A stretch of 64,000 nt of DNA from Asterochloris sp. CNOR1 (taxonomy: Eukaryota; Chlorophyta; Trebouxiophyceae; Trebouxiales; Trebouxiaceae), in assembly GCA_963969365.1 (NCBI GenBank), contig OZ017748.1, positions 496,001-560,000 of the forward strand, in the 5' to 3' direction. This document shows, one piece after another, positions 46,501 through 57,400 of the stretch (within the stretch, counting starts at the first letter, position 1; each line of letters starts with the position of its first letter). A program made the translations under genes and the position numbers. Under the pieces are notes generated by a model. It worked only from the letters and a program-made list of their open reading frames with translations. It had not been told where the DNA came from and did no database searches.

Positions 46501-49500
46501 AGGCATCGGTTGCTGGTGCAGCATGGCAGCAACGTTGTCTGGGGCATTCTGGGAGGTGCTGTGACCCAGATGTCCCAGACAGCTGTTGACAGTAGCGACC
46601 ACTGAAGAGGCACTGGATCCCGGGTTGTGCTTTGCTGATAGCGCCGTTGAGCCAGCCGCCTGGACGTCCTGCAGCCATCCGCTGCCAGGGTGTCCAGCTG
46701 CTTGCTGCCCAGTGGCGCCGGCCCCAGCAGGCCAACGAAAGCGGGAGAGCATGTTCATGCCTGAAGGCTGGACAGCAGCTAATGGCACCATACAGCAGCC
46801 TGCTGTGAGCAGTTGCCCTGCTCCTGCAAGTGCCATCTCTGCAGGTAGCAATGCTGCAGCTGGGGCAGCTGGGGCATGGACATCACCTGCAAGCAGCATG
46901 CTGTTCATGGCTGCCCTGCCCCTGTTTGGCTTGCCTGACCTGCTCAGGTCATGGCATTACCGCTGGAATACGAACACTTCTGCAGGCCAGCTTGGCTTCC
47001 CTGTGCTACAAGCTGTTGGGCAGGCTTGAGACAGCGCAACACATCAGCCTGCTGCGTACAGTCGGCCCCTCCCAACGCTTGCTGCTAACAGGTGGTTGCT
47101 CTGCAACTGCGCTGTGGCCACCATTGCACAGCAGCCTGAGTTGTGGTGTGCAGCAGGACTGCTCCTGCTCATGCAGCCTGGCCAGCCTGCACTGCAGGTG
47201 GTGGCGCTGCAGCTGGGCGGAGGTCACAACCACACAGCAGCTCAGTCCGCAACAGCATGCAGCATTGCAACACATCGTGCAGCCTGGCCTGCCTGCACTG
47301 CAGGTGACTGTGCTGCTGCCAAGCTGCAGCCAACATCAGATGGCAATATGCTGTGTGCTGCCCTGCTCCTTCCTGGCCTGCCCACCCCACAGAGTGTCAC
47401 AAAGCCACAATCACAAACCAGCCTGGCTTGCCCACGCTGCAAGCTGCGTGACACAGTTGAACCAGGCAAAGGTATCACTCAGCAGCATGCTGCGTCCTTC
47501 CAATTAGTTCCACTCCCGCAGGTGGTGGCGCTGCAGCTCAGCAGTGGGCACCACCACACGGCAGTGTGCTGTGCGTGGCTGCCCTGCTCCTCCGTGGAGC
47601 GCCAGCGCGCCCAGATGCCGCGCATGGCGTTCCCCGACAAGGAGTTTGTGGTAGTGGCCTCCTTCGCTGAGGAGGGGCAGCCTGGAGGCCTGCAGACTGT
47701 GCGCCCGCAGCTGGCGGTGTGTGAGTTCAGGGTTGAGGGGAGCAGGTGAGCCTGAGGGCCTGCAGACTGTCCCACAGCTGGCGGTATCTGAGATCAGGGT
47801 GGAGGGGAGCAGGTGAGCCTGAGGGCCTGCAGACTGTGCGCCCGCAGCTGGCTCACTTGTTTGAGTGCAGGCCTCATAGGAGCAGGTGAGCCTGGAGCCT
47901 TGTCCTGACTGTGGGCCTGACGCTTGGCAGTCTTTGAGGTCAGGGTGGAGGGACTGCAGTTGAGCTTGTGAACAGCATGTGGTGTGCTGCTAATTGGAGC
48001 ATGTGGCAGGCAGGGGCGGCTTGAGAGCTTGCAAGACTCGCATGAAGGGGAGGGTTCAGCCGGTCAAAGTTTGGCAAGTCACCCAGGTATGCGCAAGCTG
48101 CTGGTGTGGGGTTCTGGGCGTGCCGTCTGCTGCTGCTGTGCACATCCAGGCAAGGTCGCCCACAAAGATGGAAGTCAGGCTTGATGGCAGCCGGTGAGCC
48201 AGGGGTGCATGGGTGGCTGTGTGGCGCCTGCCGTGACGCTGAGTGCTGCAGCGTGCTAGCATGCGCTCACTGCTGCCTGCTCCGCATTTGGGGCTCAGCA
48301 GGAAACAGAGCAGTGGCGGCTGTGCACATCATCATGTTGCTGCGGCAGCATTGGGGCTGAGAATCTGGCGCGGCAGGTGCGACCCTCGTGTGAGATCACT
48401 GCTGCGTGGTTCACCATGCTTCTGCGGTTGTGTGCTGCGCTGGTGTGCGCTTGGCTGCTGCTTTGCGCCCCTCAGGCTCTGCCTGGGCATGGCAAGCTGT
48501 GCCTGGGGCATCAGGAGAGTGCCTGCAAAGCGGCTGCTGGGTCTCGCTGTCTGCAGGGTCTCTGGTGCACTCAACAAGTCATACTGTGTGCTCTTGTGAC
48601 TCCATGCATTCATGGACATTGTTGCTTGCTGCAGCCATCAACTCCTGCTGCATGGGACATGTGACCTGGCTGAGACCTGCTTCAGTCTTGCCACTGTCCC
48701 AGTGCTGGACAGCCAGGATACAGCATCAGGCAGCAAAGCTCAGGTGAGAAGCTTATTCAACTCTGGGCTGCACCCAGAGCACGCCGGCTGCTGAGACCGT
48801 CAGCCAAACTGGCATGACAGCTCTGTCTAGAGAAAGGCAGCACAAGACCCCTGCACTGCATCAACTTAAAGCTAACCTTGCTGCTCCCACATGCTGCGGT
48901 GCCCTTGTCAAGGAGCAGCACGTACTGCATCAAATCGGTGGTTCCCCAGGAGCCACTTGCTCCAATGCTGATGCCAAGCAGCGGCCAGTGCTGCAGCTCA
49001 CAATGTGCTCCACACCCGCTTTGCAGCTGTGCCTCGCCAAACATCTTGCTGTCGCCACTTGCTGAGGTGGGCTTGCCACAGGGCAGCAGTTGCTGCAGCA
49101 GAGGCCGACCACAGACCCTGTTACCCACATGCGGTGCTGCCTTTGTCAAGGACCCACAGGCCCTGCAGCTCCGTCTGCCTCAGATGCTCTGGGCTGTGCC
49201 TGCAGCTCCTGACGCTGGGCTGCGAGAGCAGCGTCTGCCTGGCGAGCGTGTTTGTAGACGACAGTCACGAGCAGAGCGGCCACCTGCTGCAGCAGGCGGC
49301 ACAGCGTCTGCAGATGGTGGAGCAGATGCCCGGCGACACAGCAGCCTCAGCGCAGGAGGAGGCTGGCAGCAAGGAGGACGCCTGGCTCATCCAGGGGCTG
49401 GTTGGGGGCGATCCACAGCAAAATGCTAAGATGACTGTGCTGAGCAGGGTAAGCCATTCATTGCTGTGTGGGGCCTGACATGTTGGGTTTCATGACTTGT

Positions 49501-51212
49501 ACAGTTATAATGTGCTGCTGCAATGGTTCTGTGTTCCTTGCACAGCAGAACAGGTGGGGCGTAGGGTGTTGCCTCTTCTTGTGTCTTTGATACCACAGTA
49601 CAGCTTCTCGCTTCCTCCAGACAAGGTTGCTGTGGTGTCAAAACAGATCATCGGCTTGTGGGATCTGCAGCAGCGCAGTCAGATCTGGAGACTGTTTGCC
49701 GTGTGGGGCAGCAGTTCATCTGAGGCACTGGTAAGGGGCAACTGGTGCTTCTTTGGGGTAGGGTCTCCTCAGCACCTATGCATCTCTCTTGTTTGATGTG
49801 TGTGCTGAACATGATTCTAAGAGGAGCGTTAGGAAGTGCCCGTATTGTGCTTGGCTCCTTGCAGACTTGGCACCACAATCTGCCTGCTGTGTTCCTTAAA
49901 CGGAGAATCAATGTGCAGGCGCTGCTGCAAATTGATTGTGCCAAGAGGGAAAAGTAGATTGGGGCCGGGGCTGGCACCTGACTGGCACTGCTAGAGCGGT
50001 CCTGTAGCCCTGAGATGTTTGCTGTAGGCTGCCACGACATCAGGATGCAGCGTGGCGGCGCTGGCCAGCCATGGCCAGGCGGTGGCAGCCTGCGAGCTTC
50101 TGGCTGACCTGACAGTGCTGACAGTCACCCCAGATGAGCAGCAGCCCGCAGCTAGCACCGGCAGAAAGGCTGTATCAGGCCTGCGCGACACGCCAGCGCC
50201 CGAGCCCGACAGCAAGGGTTTGCGCCCGCGGCAGGCAGTTGTGAGGGCTGTTGGGCAGCACGTCCCCAGATGGGCTGTGCCGCAGCAGCCGGTGACCGCT
50301 GCAGCCATGCTGACGGAGGATCTGCTTGTGTCAGGCAATGGGCACAGCCTGCTGCTGCTGCAGAGGGATGTGCCAGCAGAGGAGGCAGCTGCTGCACAGC
50401 TGCTCCTCGAGGCGCAGCAGGAGAGCAGTTCAGGTATGCTGCTTGCGCAGGTCTCTGGTAGCAAGTCTGGGAATGCATCTCGGAGGTTGCAGCCGTCAGG
50501 CATAGGCGGCAGCAAGCCTTGCAACCTGAGAGGTCTAGACTGCATTGTTGTCATGGGTCTGCATGCCCCAAGCGGGCTGCCTTTAAGCAGCTGGCGAGGT
50601 CACCAAGGGTTTGCTGTGCAGAAGCTTGTTGAGCAGCCACACTGTGAACCTGGCACTGCATGTAGTGCACATGCACCCTGTTGGCTGGCATCAGGCGCTC
50701 CATCTTGCATGCCTGCAGGTGCTGCCAGTCAGAGTGCTGGCCGGCACCCAATTGGTGTCAAACAGCAGCTGCGCCAGCTTCAGGTGTTGGCAGGCTGCAA
50801 CATGCAGGGCAGTATCGTGCAGATCCTTCCAGGTGCATTGGGGCTGACATCTTCAGTGATGGACTTGCTAATAAGTTATCACAACCCTGCTGGCCACAGC
50901 ACCTACAATGATGGTGGGAGAACTACCGAGATTAGCTGCCAGCCAGGTATGGCAGGTAATGGCATCAGTCAACAGATGCCCTCTGCAGTTTGTATGACCA
51001 GGGATGGCAGCGTGGGGTGTGTTACAGCACTGACTTCAGAGCAGCTATCTGAAAGCCTGAAACAGCACCCACTGAATGACTCTCATGATGTGCTTGGCGC
51101 GAGTGCTCTTGAAGCTTGGAAAAGCCATGATGCTGGCACTGTGCCTCTCAACATCAACCTTTTGCACTGTTCTGGCAGGCCTTGGCCATTGTCTTCACAA
51201 ATGAATTTATGA
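40588..51212 (+). CDS. CPSF_A/MMS1-family multi-propeller protein (CPSF160/DDB1/SF3B3-like)
   Basis: A long multi-exon gene. Exon 1 opens MGDLTPGPLAVCRLHSC and has propeller blades such as NAWVLCTTSSLQLWVL. Family landmarks follow in order: LTWQQTHVQTFTYSANQG (about 41780); TLLLASTAGRSQFLSL and STIPNLGAIHDAVMLEG (42860-43040; families read GDSQL and NLGPI.D); HEAVLPGIELQAASLLLTS and WLVQVTTQ (43745-43830). Later come AALAWISARSQLTFGSLQLE (about 45960), DTPWRVALHQSTGHAIVL (about 46370), KEFVVVASFAEEG (about 47640) and, in the C-terminal propeller, AAAMLTEDLLVSGNGHSLLL (about 50310) and AVCMTRDGSVGCVTAL (about 50990). In this superfamily the protein is a scaffold of cleavage/polyadenylation factor, SF3b or CUL4 ligase. 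Which of these, or the uncharacterised plant At3g11960-like group, cannot be settled here. The 3' end is uncertain: the usual C-terminal helical segment is not found before the stop at 51212. Many exon borders are approximate. Confidence 0.75.
41500..41640. repeat. Dispersed intronic repeat, copy 1
   Basis: Shares an ordered series with 42530-42650: agctgcg(a/c)acctgg, (g/t)ctttgtgg-like, gtgggag, ggcacaggagcagca, gtcaacaa and ggcctgctgg. Both copies sit in presumed introns of the CPSF_A-family gene, about 1 kb apart and in the same orientation. It could be a segmental duplication or a small non-autonomous element. Confidence 0.55.
42530..42650. repeat. Dispersed intronic repeat, copy 2
   Basis: Partner of the copy at 41500-41640, in the same orientation. 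The best-conserved core is ggcacaggagcagca followed by gtcaacaaactgcacaggcc (here) or gtcaacaagctgcgctggcc (copy 1). No terminal inverted repeats are evident. Confidence 0.55.
46007..46091. repeat. Tandem duplication across a splice donor, CPSF_A-family gene
   Basis: Two units, 51-bp period: gccggggctgcactggtata then cccttggtgagctg (from 46007), and gccggggctgcattggtgca then cgctcagtgagctg (from 46058). The first contains the exon end PGLHWYTLG with donor gtgagc. In the second the same position reads agtgagc, so the donor has been lost or shifted. Confidence 0.75.
47188..47565. repeat. Duplicated acceptor and exon start, CPSF_A-family gene
   Basis: gcaggtggtggcgctgcagct occurs at about 47188 and again at about 47519, each followed by a g(g/t)(g/c)a-type variant of ggtcacaaccacac or gggcaccaccacac and then gcag. 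The second copy opens the coding exon read as VVALQLSSGHHHTAV. The first, about 331 bp upstream in the intron, could act as an alternative acceptor. Confidence 0.65.
47685..47895. repeat. Three to four tandem copies of an exon end with its splice donor, CPSF_A-family gene
   Basis: Units of about 67 bp start at about 47685, 47754 and 47821. They read gagg(g)cctgcagactgt, (g/c)cc(c)(g)cagctgg, a variable middle, then agcaggtgagcct. The first copy is the exon end ending FRVEGSR with donor gtgagc. The following copies in the intron keep both the exon-like sequence and the gtgagc. A further decayed unit may lie up to about 47955. Confidence 0.8.
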
Positions 51213-51432
51213 TGAGCTTGAATATGAGCTTCATGATGCAATGCATCGCACACAAAGAATTGAACCGCGCCTGATCACCGCAACATAGCTTGATGGTTCT
51301 CGAGGGGTGTGTTCTGAAGGGCTGACACACAGCGGTAGCTGCTGCGGGCTTTAAACAGCTGGTCACTGTACAGCACACTGTTTTTGAAGATACAGGATGG
51401 GCTGATTCATTTCACACATGACTTGCCCCCGC

Positions 51433-54410
51433 TTAGCTGATGAGTGCTGTGTGAAGCTGCCCAAGAATGAGGTTGCATGTGAAGCAGGTGATGCCCACTC
51501 CAAATATATCCATCAGAACCTGTAGTACAAGAAGATGGCGTGTTCAGAGGCTGCACCAAAGCAGTGGGCACTGCAGATAATGCCTCACACACTTACCTGG
51601 ATGGATGTTCCTGCATTTGCAGGATCGATCCCTGCTTTGGCAAGACCAAATGGCAGCAGAGTGCCAGAAACAACAGACCTGCAGCTCATATCAAGGTCTG
51701 ATGGTCTAACATCAGCATGTGTCAGCACCCTGCAGCCAGCACACGCAACGCCAGCAACAGGTGGGGCAAACAAGTAGACTTACGTGACAACAATGAAGAA
51801 CAGAGATGTGCTGATGGCAATAGAGTTCCAGAGGTTGCCGTTTGTGATGTAGACACGCAGGAAGCCGCCGGCTGCAGACATGAGTGGCCCTCAGGACAGT
51901 GACACACTCAGGTAAGCATGCACGATGACGGCTGCGTGCTTCGCGGTGCAGCGTGATGCATCGAGGTGAGATGCTGGCGATCGATCCAAGCTAGCTCCAG
52001 CAGCAGCTGCAATGGCCAGGATTGTTGCTTAAGCCCCATCCAGCAGCAGCTGTGACTGCCAGCTATATTGCTGAAGGCATTGCCAGCAAAAGCTGTGCTT
52101 GCCATGATCATTGCTCAAGCCAAATCAGGGAACAGTTTGCTGCCAAACATGCTCACCTGAAAGGCCGCTGCCCAGCATGAGTCCAATAACTGCCTGCTGC
52201 CTCACTGTTTGTTGCAGAGATGGCCAGTTGGCGCGGATCTGGCCTGTTGCCTGCAGCACAGTCTCTGCTTGTGTAAGACCAGTCAGCAGCGCCCAGCAAG
52301 CAGCCTATAAGTAAGCAAGATTGTCTCACGTGACCCTGTGAAGCGATAAGGCAATGCCAGGATGCACTGTTGGAGCTGGGACAGTACAGCAAGTGCTGAG
52401 GCGCACCACCACCTGCCAAAACAGTTGGCAGACGCAGCATGCCACTTGAGGCATGCAGGTTGAAAGGAGGCGCAGTGTTGTAGCTCACCAGGCCGCGGAT
52501 TACTTTGATGGCTGACTGGTTGCCTGCATTGCCCCCAGCGCCCACCAGCATGGTCAGAAACACTGTGACGACCAGGTTCTCCTTGATGAGCTGCTGGTAG
52601 CTCTCCAGAACAAAGGAGGAGGTCGATTGCAGCACCAGGAGCCCCAGCAGCCACCGCCTGCGGAAAACAGGGGCACAAGCTTGATGGGATGGGGCTTGCA
52701 TGTGTTGGTCAGCAGAGGGACCCCAGAGAGTCTCCCCCTTCATTCCGACGGACGGTAGCTGTAGGGCCAAGGGGCACCCCAACAAGGACTTATCAGTCAG
52801 TGGCACCTGCCCTGCAGACCTACGGCGTTGCTGGCATGTCATGCATGCAGGACGCAACTCCAGATCAGGCAGCTCAGGCAGCCTCCTGATCATCTGCTGA
52901 CGCACGGAGACCCATACTGTCTAGCATGTTTCTGGCTTTCAAACCCGGAGGGCAGGCCAGCACTCACCCTCTGGCCCACGCCTCAGTGTACAGGCTTGTC
53001 TGGGCTGGTGGCACATGCAGCACATCACAGACCTGCAGCAGAGGGAGCCTGATGTAGCGGTGTAGGGTTAAGGGTTTGGGGTTCAGGGATACATGCTGTG
53101 GGTGGTGCGCCGCTGCCACCCAGCAGGACACATGCAAGCACCTGCAGGGAATGCAGCATCACAGCAAGAGGCTTTAAGTGCAGCACTGTGGGCGCTGCTG
53201 GACGCTGGAAGCTGCGCTTTGTGGCCCCTGCGCTTGCAGGCTGCCACCAGCAGATGCCTGAATCAGCAGGACATTTCACACCACCCCTGCATCTGCTGCC
53301 CTCTGAGACCCAGGTGCTCCTCACAGGACTGCGTCCTGCCTGCCAGTTGCACCCAGCAGTGACTGTGACCCTGGGAAGATGATGGCACTATGACCACCAT
53401 CCAAAAGCTGCCTCAGCCAGGGCTGCATCCAGCTCTGTGAGTGGTGCCTCTTGTGCCCATGCAGGCTGCGCCAGCAGGCTAATGGTGCAATTTTGCTACA
53501 CGGTGAGCATGTGGCGTGGCACCTGCCATGCAGCCTTCGCTGGCTGGGCAGGCGAAAACCCTACACAGGCACTGGCTGTCTTTCTGCGGCGGTGCATGCA
53601 GCAACCAGTCTCACAGCACATGCCGTACAGCTGCAGGCTGCGCCAGCGGGCGGGTCATGCAACACTGGTACACCTTGCAGGTGGTGTGGCATGTGCCAAC
53701 AGCGTGTGCTGGCTGGTGGGCAAGGGGCCTCCCTGCACTGCCACTGACATGGTGCTAGGCTGCATGCAGAGGTCAGATCTGCAGCTGTAAAGCGCGCCAA
53801 CAGGCGGGAAACAAGACGTCAGTGCACCAAGAGCTGGTCCGTTGCAATTCAGCTTGTGCCACTGGGTACATGAGGCGGCATGCACATACTGGCAGGGTAT
53901 GCAGCACCACTGCACATCAGTCTTGTGTGGAGCGGATGAACTGCCATGCACTCTGTGCTGCTGCATGCGTCAGCAGGCAGCCCTGCGGAGCAGGGGATGC
54001 AGCACAGGGACACAGTTGGCTTGTGCCCTCTTTGCTGACCTCTGTGTCTGGCAGGCCAGAGTCGCAAAGTAGAGCGGTGTCGCGCTCATTCTCATAGTCT
54101 GCATATCTTAGAGCTTGATCTCTCTGTTCCTTGTCCAGGACAGGCGAACCTGCAGGCCAAGTGCTGCGAAGCGCCCAAAGAATGAACATAGACTATCATG
54201 TCAATACACACCTCTTTCTGCTGCATTAAGTTGCCCCGAAGCGCTGCGGCTGTGGTGGGTCTGTGGAAACTTGGCTATAGACCTTGCTCTGGGCAGGGGT
54301 GTCTTGCTCATCAAAGAGTGACCCCTGCCTCCAGCCTGACCCAAATGGTGCGTAGTGATGCGTCTTGGCTGCAGCTGTGAATTGCCAGAACCGCCCCCTG
54401 CTGCAAGCAT
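51433..54410 (-). CDS. Short MgtE-type divalent cation (magnesium) transporter
   Basis: MgtE/SLC41-type proteins carry Mg2+ across membranes. Eight exons fit in phase: 54410-54212, 54149-54040, 53032-52968, 52657-52489, 52250-52157, 51871-51784, 51678-51597 and 51519-51433. The transmembrane core is clear: WLLGLLVLQSTSSFVLESY, then the family signature MLVGAGGNAGNQSAIKVIRG (families read GTGGNAGSQ..T...RGLA), QQAVIGLMLGSGLS, AISTSLFFIVVTSVVSGTLL with LPFGLAKAGIDPANAG (families read P...G.DPA..S.P), and VLMDIFGVGITCF. The large cytosolic N domain and CBS pair of bacterial MgtE are absent. Instead there is a basic N-terminus, possibly a targeting peptide, and the acidic stretch KEQRDQALRYADYENERD. 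The start at 54410 is the first in-frame ATG; 54311 is an alternative. Plastid, mitochondrial or plasma-membrane location is undecided. Confidence 0.88.
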
Positions 54411-54492
54411 GATCAGTACAGCCCCTGCAATGTAAGCCAATACGGAATCGAAATTCGTCAGATTTGGGAGTCAGCGTAAAAAACCCTCCTCA
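54411..54492. promoter_or_regulatory. 82-bp head-to-head spacer between MgtE gene and XEG113
   Basis: Only 82 bp lie between the first in-frame ATG of the MgtE-type gene (-) and the XEG113 start at 54493 (+), or 181 bp if the MgtE start is 54311. This suggests a shared bidirectional promoter. The segment contains an AT-richer patch (cggaatcgaaattcgtcaga), itself partly palindromic (gaatcgaaattc). Confidence 0.5.
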
Positions 54493-57400
54493 ATGGCGGA
54501 GAAGAGAGGCAAGGTGTTGCTGAGGAGGCTTTTAGTTGCTGTGGCAATGGCCCTGGTGCTGGGCCTGCTGTGGTTCATGAAGCTCCCGATCCTGCAAATG
54601 TGAGGCACCATTGCATGCTGCTGAGCAGGCTATTGATCTACGTCAAGCCAGGTCTCTGAAGTGCCTCACGCTGCCTTTCTGCAGCTGGTGGGCCATCTCG
54701 GACCGGGTGCACAACAGCGGCGCCCCCAAGGATCCAAGTACGTCCGCCTGATTGCCCCTGCCCTGGTCCTAGCGCCCACCACACCTGCCCTGGCGCCTGC
54801 ACACCCCACCTTGGTGCCAGGCGCGATGTTTGAGACACTCTACCAATGCAGCCCTGCTCCAAGACAGCCACGTCCCTCAGGACCCTGAACCTGCTGCCTC
54901 TCAAGAGAGGACAGGTGGGCACCTGCCTCGCTGCACCCTTCAGCCGTAGACGGCCCTGCAACCGTCATACAAGACTGTTTGCAGGCGTTTCTTGTAATCA
55001 AACTTCCAGAGTCCTGAGCAGCACATGTGCCCTTCCTGGCTCGCTGGCATGCTCACTTGGTCACACCAGTGCCTCAAATGCTCCCCAACCCGTCTCTTCT
55101 TGGGCTTGCTGGGCACACAATTGCTTCCACCTGCAGCGCTGGGCTTGCAGCAAACAGCCGAGGCACATCGCAAGCCTGCAGCTGCCGCTTTCCAGGGCGC
55201 AGGCAGGGCAGTGGGCAGGAGAGCGAGGCCTCAGGATGACTCGGTGCTCCAGCAGATTGCTGGAGCATTTCAGAAGGCAGCAGGCGCTACCCAGGTGGGC
55301 TTGCCGCTGCCTGTGCCAGCAGCTCCATGCGTTCCTTTGTGCAGAGGCTAATCGTTCTTCTCTCTTCAGCAGATGGCCGCACCTCCAATTGGTCCCCCCA
55401 CTAATGCCAGCAGGGTATGCGTTTCTGTGTGCTGACGCCAGCAGTGCCCTGCCGTAACTTCCTGCTGAGGCCAGCTGGCCCCTGCCCTTCTCAGATGGGG
55501 AGGCAGACCTGTATGAGATTAGAGGAAAGGGCCCTTTATAGCGACCCCATAGGCCAGCAGCTCAACACAGCCTCCATACTACACTGCCCTCCACCACTTG
55601 TCTTGCATGTAACGAGCAACGTCCATCTGAAGGGGCAGAGCCTCTTTCGTGCCGCATGTCCTCTCAATGTCCACCTGCAGCAGCACTATCTCTTCTGAGC
55701 CAGAGACCTCTCCCCCCTCCAAAGTAAAATTTCTTTCTGCTCAGAATGGCATCAGCACAGCCAGACACCCACTTCAGAGGTGAGGCAGCCACTGAGTTGC
55801 CCTCCTGCTGAGGCCAGGTCGTCTGTCCCGGCTGCAAGGCACCTGAGCTCCCAGGCTAGCACTGGGTGGGGATGGGGCAGCTACCCAGCCAGCAGAGTAC
55901 CTCAGCTGCAGCCCAAGATGCACAGGCTCCTGCTGTCCCTCTTTACCTGCATTCTCTGCCCCTGCTGCAGGGTGGCACCACTGCTCTTAGGCAAGTCCCA
56001 GTGGGGGACATTGCAGTCATCCAGCCAGCTGAGGACCTGACAGATGCTATGCACCAGGAGGCAGAAGCCTACCGTGTGGTGGCTGTGCCTCACAAGCCTA
56101 AGTCCCAGACTTCCACCAGCGTCCGTCCTGAAGACTATGCTCTTACAGAGTAAGCTCTCGGATATACTGTTGCACCCACACAAGGCTGTTGCTGTGGGTC
56201 TGGACGTGCTAGGCTTGTCCAGGCAAGGTTCTTTTGTGACAAGCTGCAGCTTGTGGGCTCTATAGGCTGTGTTGTGACATGTCAGCATGCTGCCGCCTGG
56301 AGTCTTAGCTTTCTGGGCCGGTGCCTGGACGAGGCAGCAGCAGCCTTTTTGGCTGTGCATGTGTGGCTCACTCCTGCAAGCAGGTGCACAATCTACTATT
56401 GTCAGGTCTACTCTGGAGCTGTGCATCTGATGGGTACCTATACAGCAGCACGCTGAGAAGACGCTGAGTTCAGTCCTGCATGTCTGCTTAATCATCAACT
56501 GTGCGTCTGCAGGGAGTTGATCCGTCAGCATGCCGTGAACAACACTGTTGTGGTGACTTGGGCCAACTACCACTACCGCGACTTTGCGCTCAACTGGGCA
56601 GAGCATATGGAGGCTGCTGGTGCGCCTGCTGGCCATTGGTGGTGTCGTTTTTGCTTGTCAAGGATCCTAGACTTGCAGCTGAGCAGAGCACCTGGGGCTG
56701 TAATTGGGTCTTGCTTCACACCTTTGCAGTCTGCAGATAAGCAATGTCAATGAGAGACTGCGGTCCTGCAGCTGCCTGGCTGGCAGGTCTCTGTACATCA
56801 TTTTCTTGCTGGACTGTGCTGGCGTGTGAGCTGCAGTTGAGCATGCCTTCAAGCACATTGGCCTGGACGTTAGCCGCCCAGCCGTGCCATCACCTTGTAC
56901 TCCAGTACAATGCCTCACCACTTGCTGCTGCCTCCTGTTTCAGGGCCCAGGAGCAGCCACAAGCGTGCACCTGCCTGAGCCTGCCTTGATGGCGGCCAGA
57001 GTTACAAACGCATGCCGCCCTGAACAAACATCATGTTGCATGCATGAAGTCATGACTGATCCATCTCACTCTGCGGCTGCCACCTTTTGCTGTCAGCTTT
57101 TGTGCCCTACAGGCATCAGGTCATGTCAGGATGAGACCCCCGACCTGACAGGTGTCCTCGGCCAGCGCTTTCCTGAATGTGACAGCTGATCACAGCAATG
57201 CCTCCTCCTGCTTCAGATGTAGGTTTTACCTACCTCGTGTGAGCCCAGGGATGATGAACTGCAACCAAAGCCCTCAGCCACTGCGCCCTACCCTTGTTGC
57301 AGGTGTGAAGTCCTACCTGGTGGGAGCTATGGATGACGACCTGCTGCAGCAGCTGGTGGACTGTGGCGTCCCCACATTTGCCATGCACAGCGGTCTCAGC

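Noticed and set aside
46261-46908. Minus-strand open frame of 215 codons
   Set aside because: It is antisense to the CPSF_A-family exon containing DTPWRVALHQSTGHAIVL.
47685-47895. CRISPR-like array
   Set aside because: Regularly spaced repeats, but with no unique spacers of constant length; the units are diverged duplications of an exon end in a eukaryotic gene.
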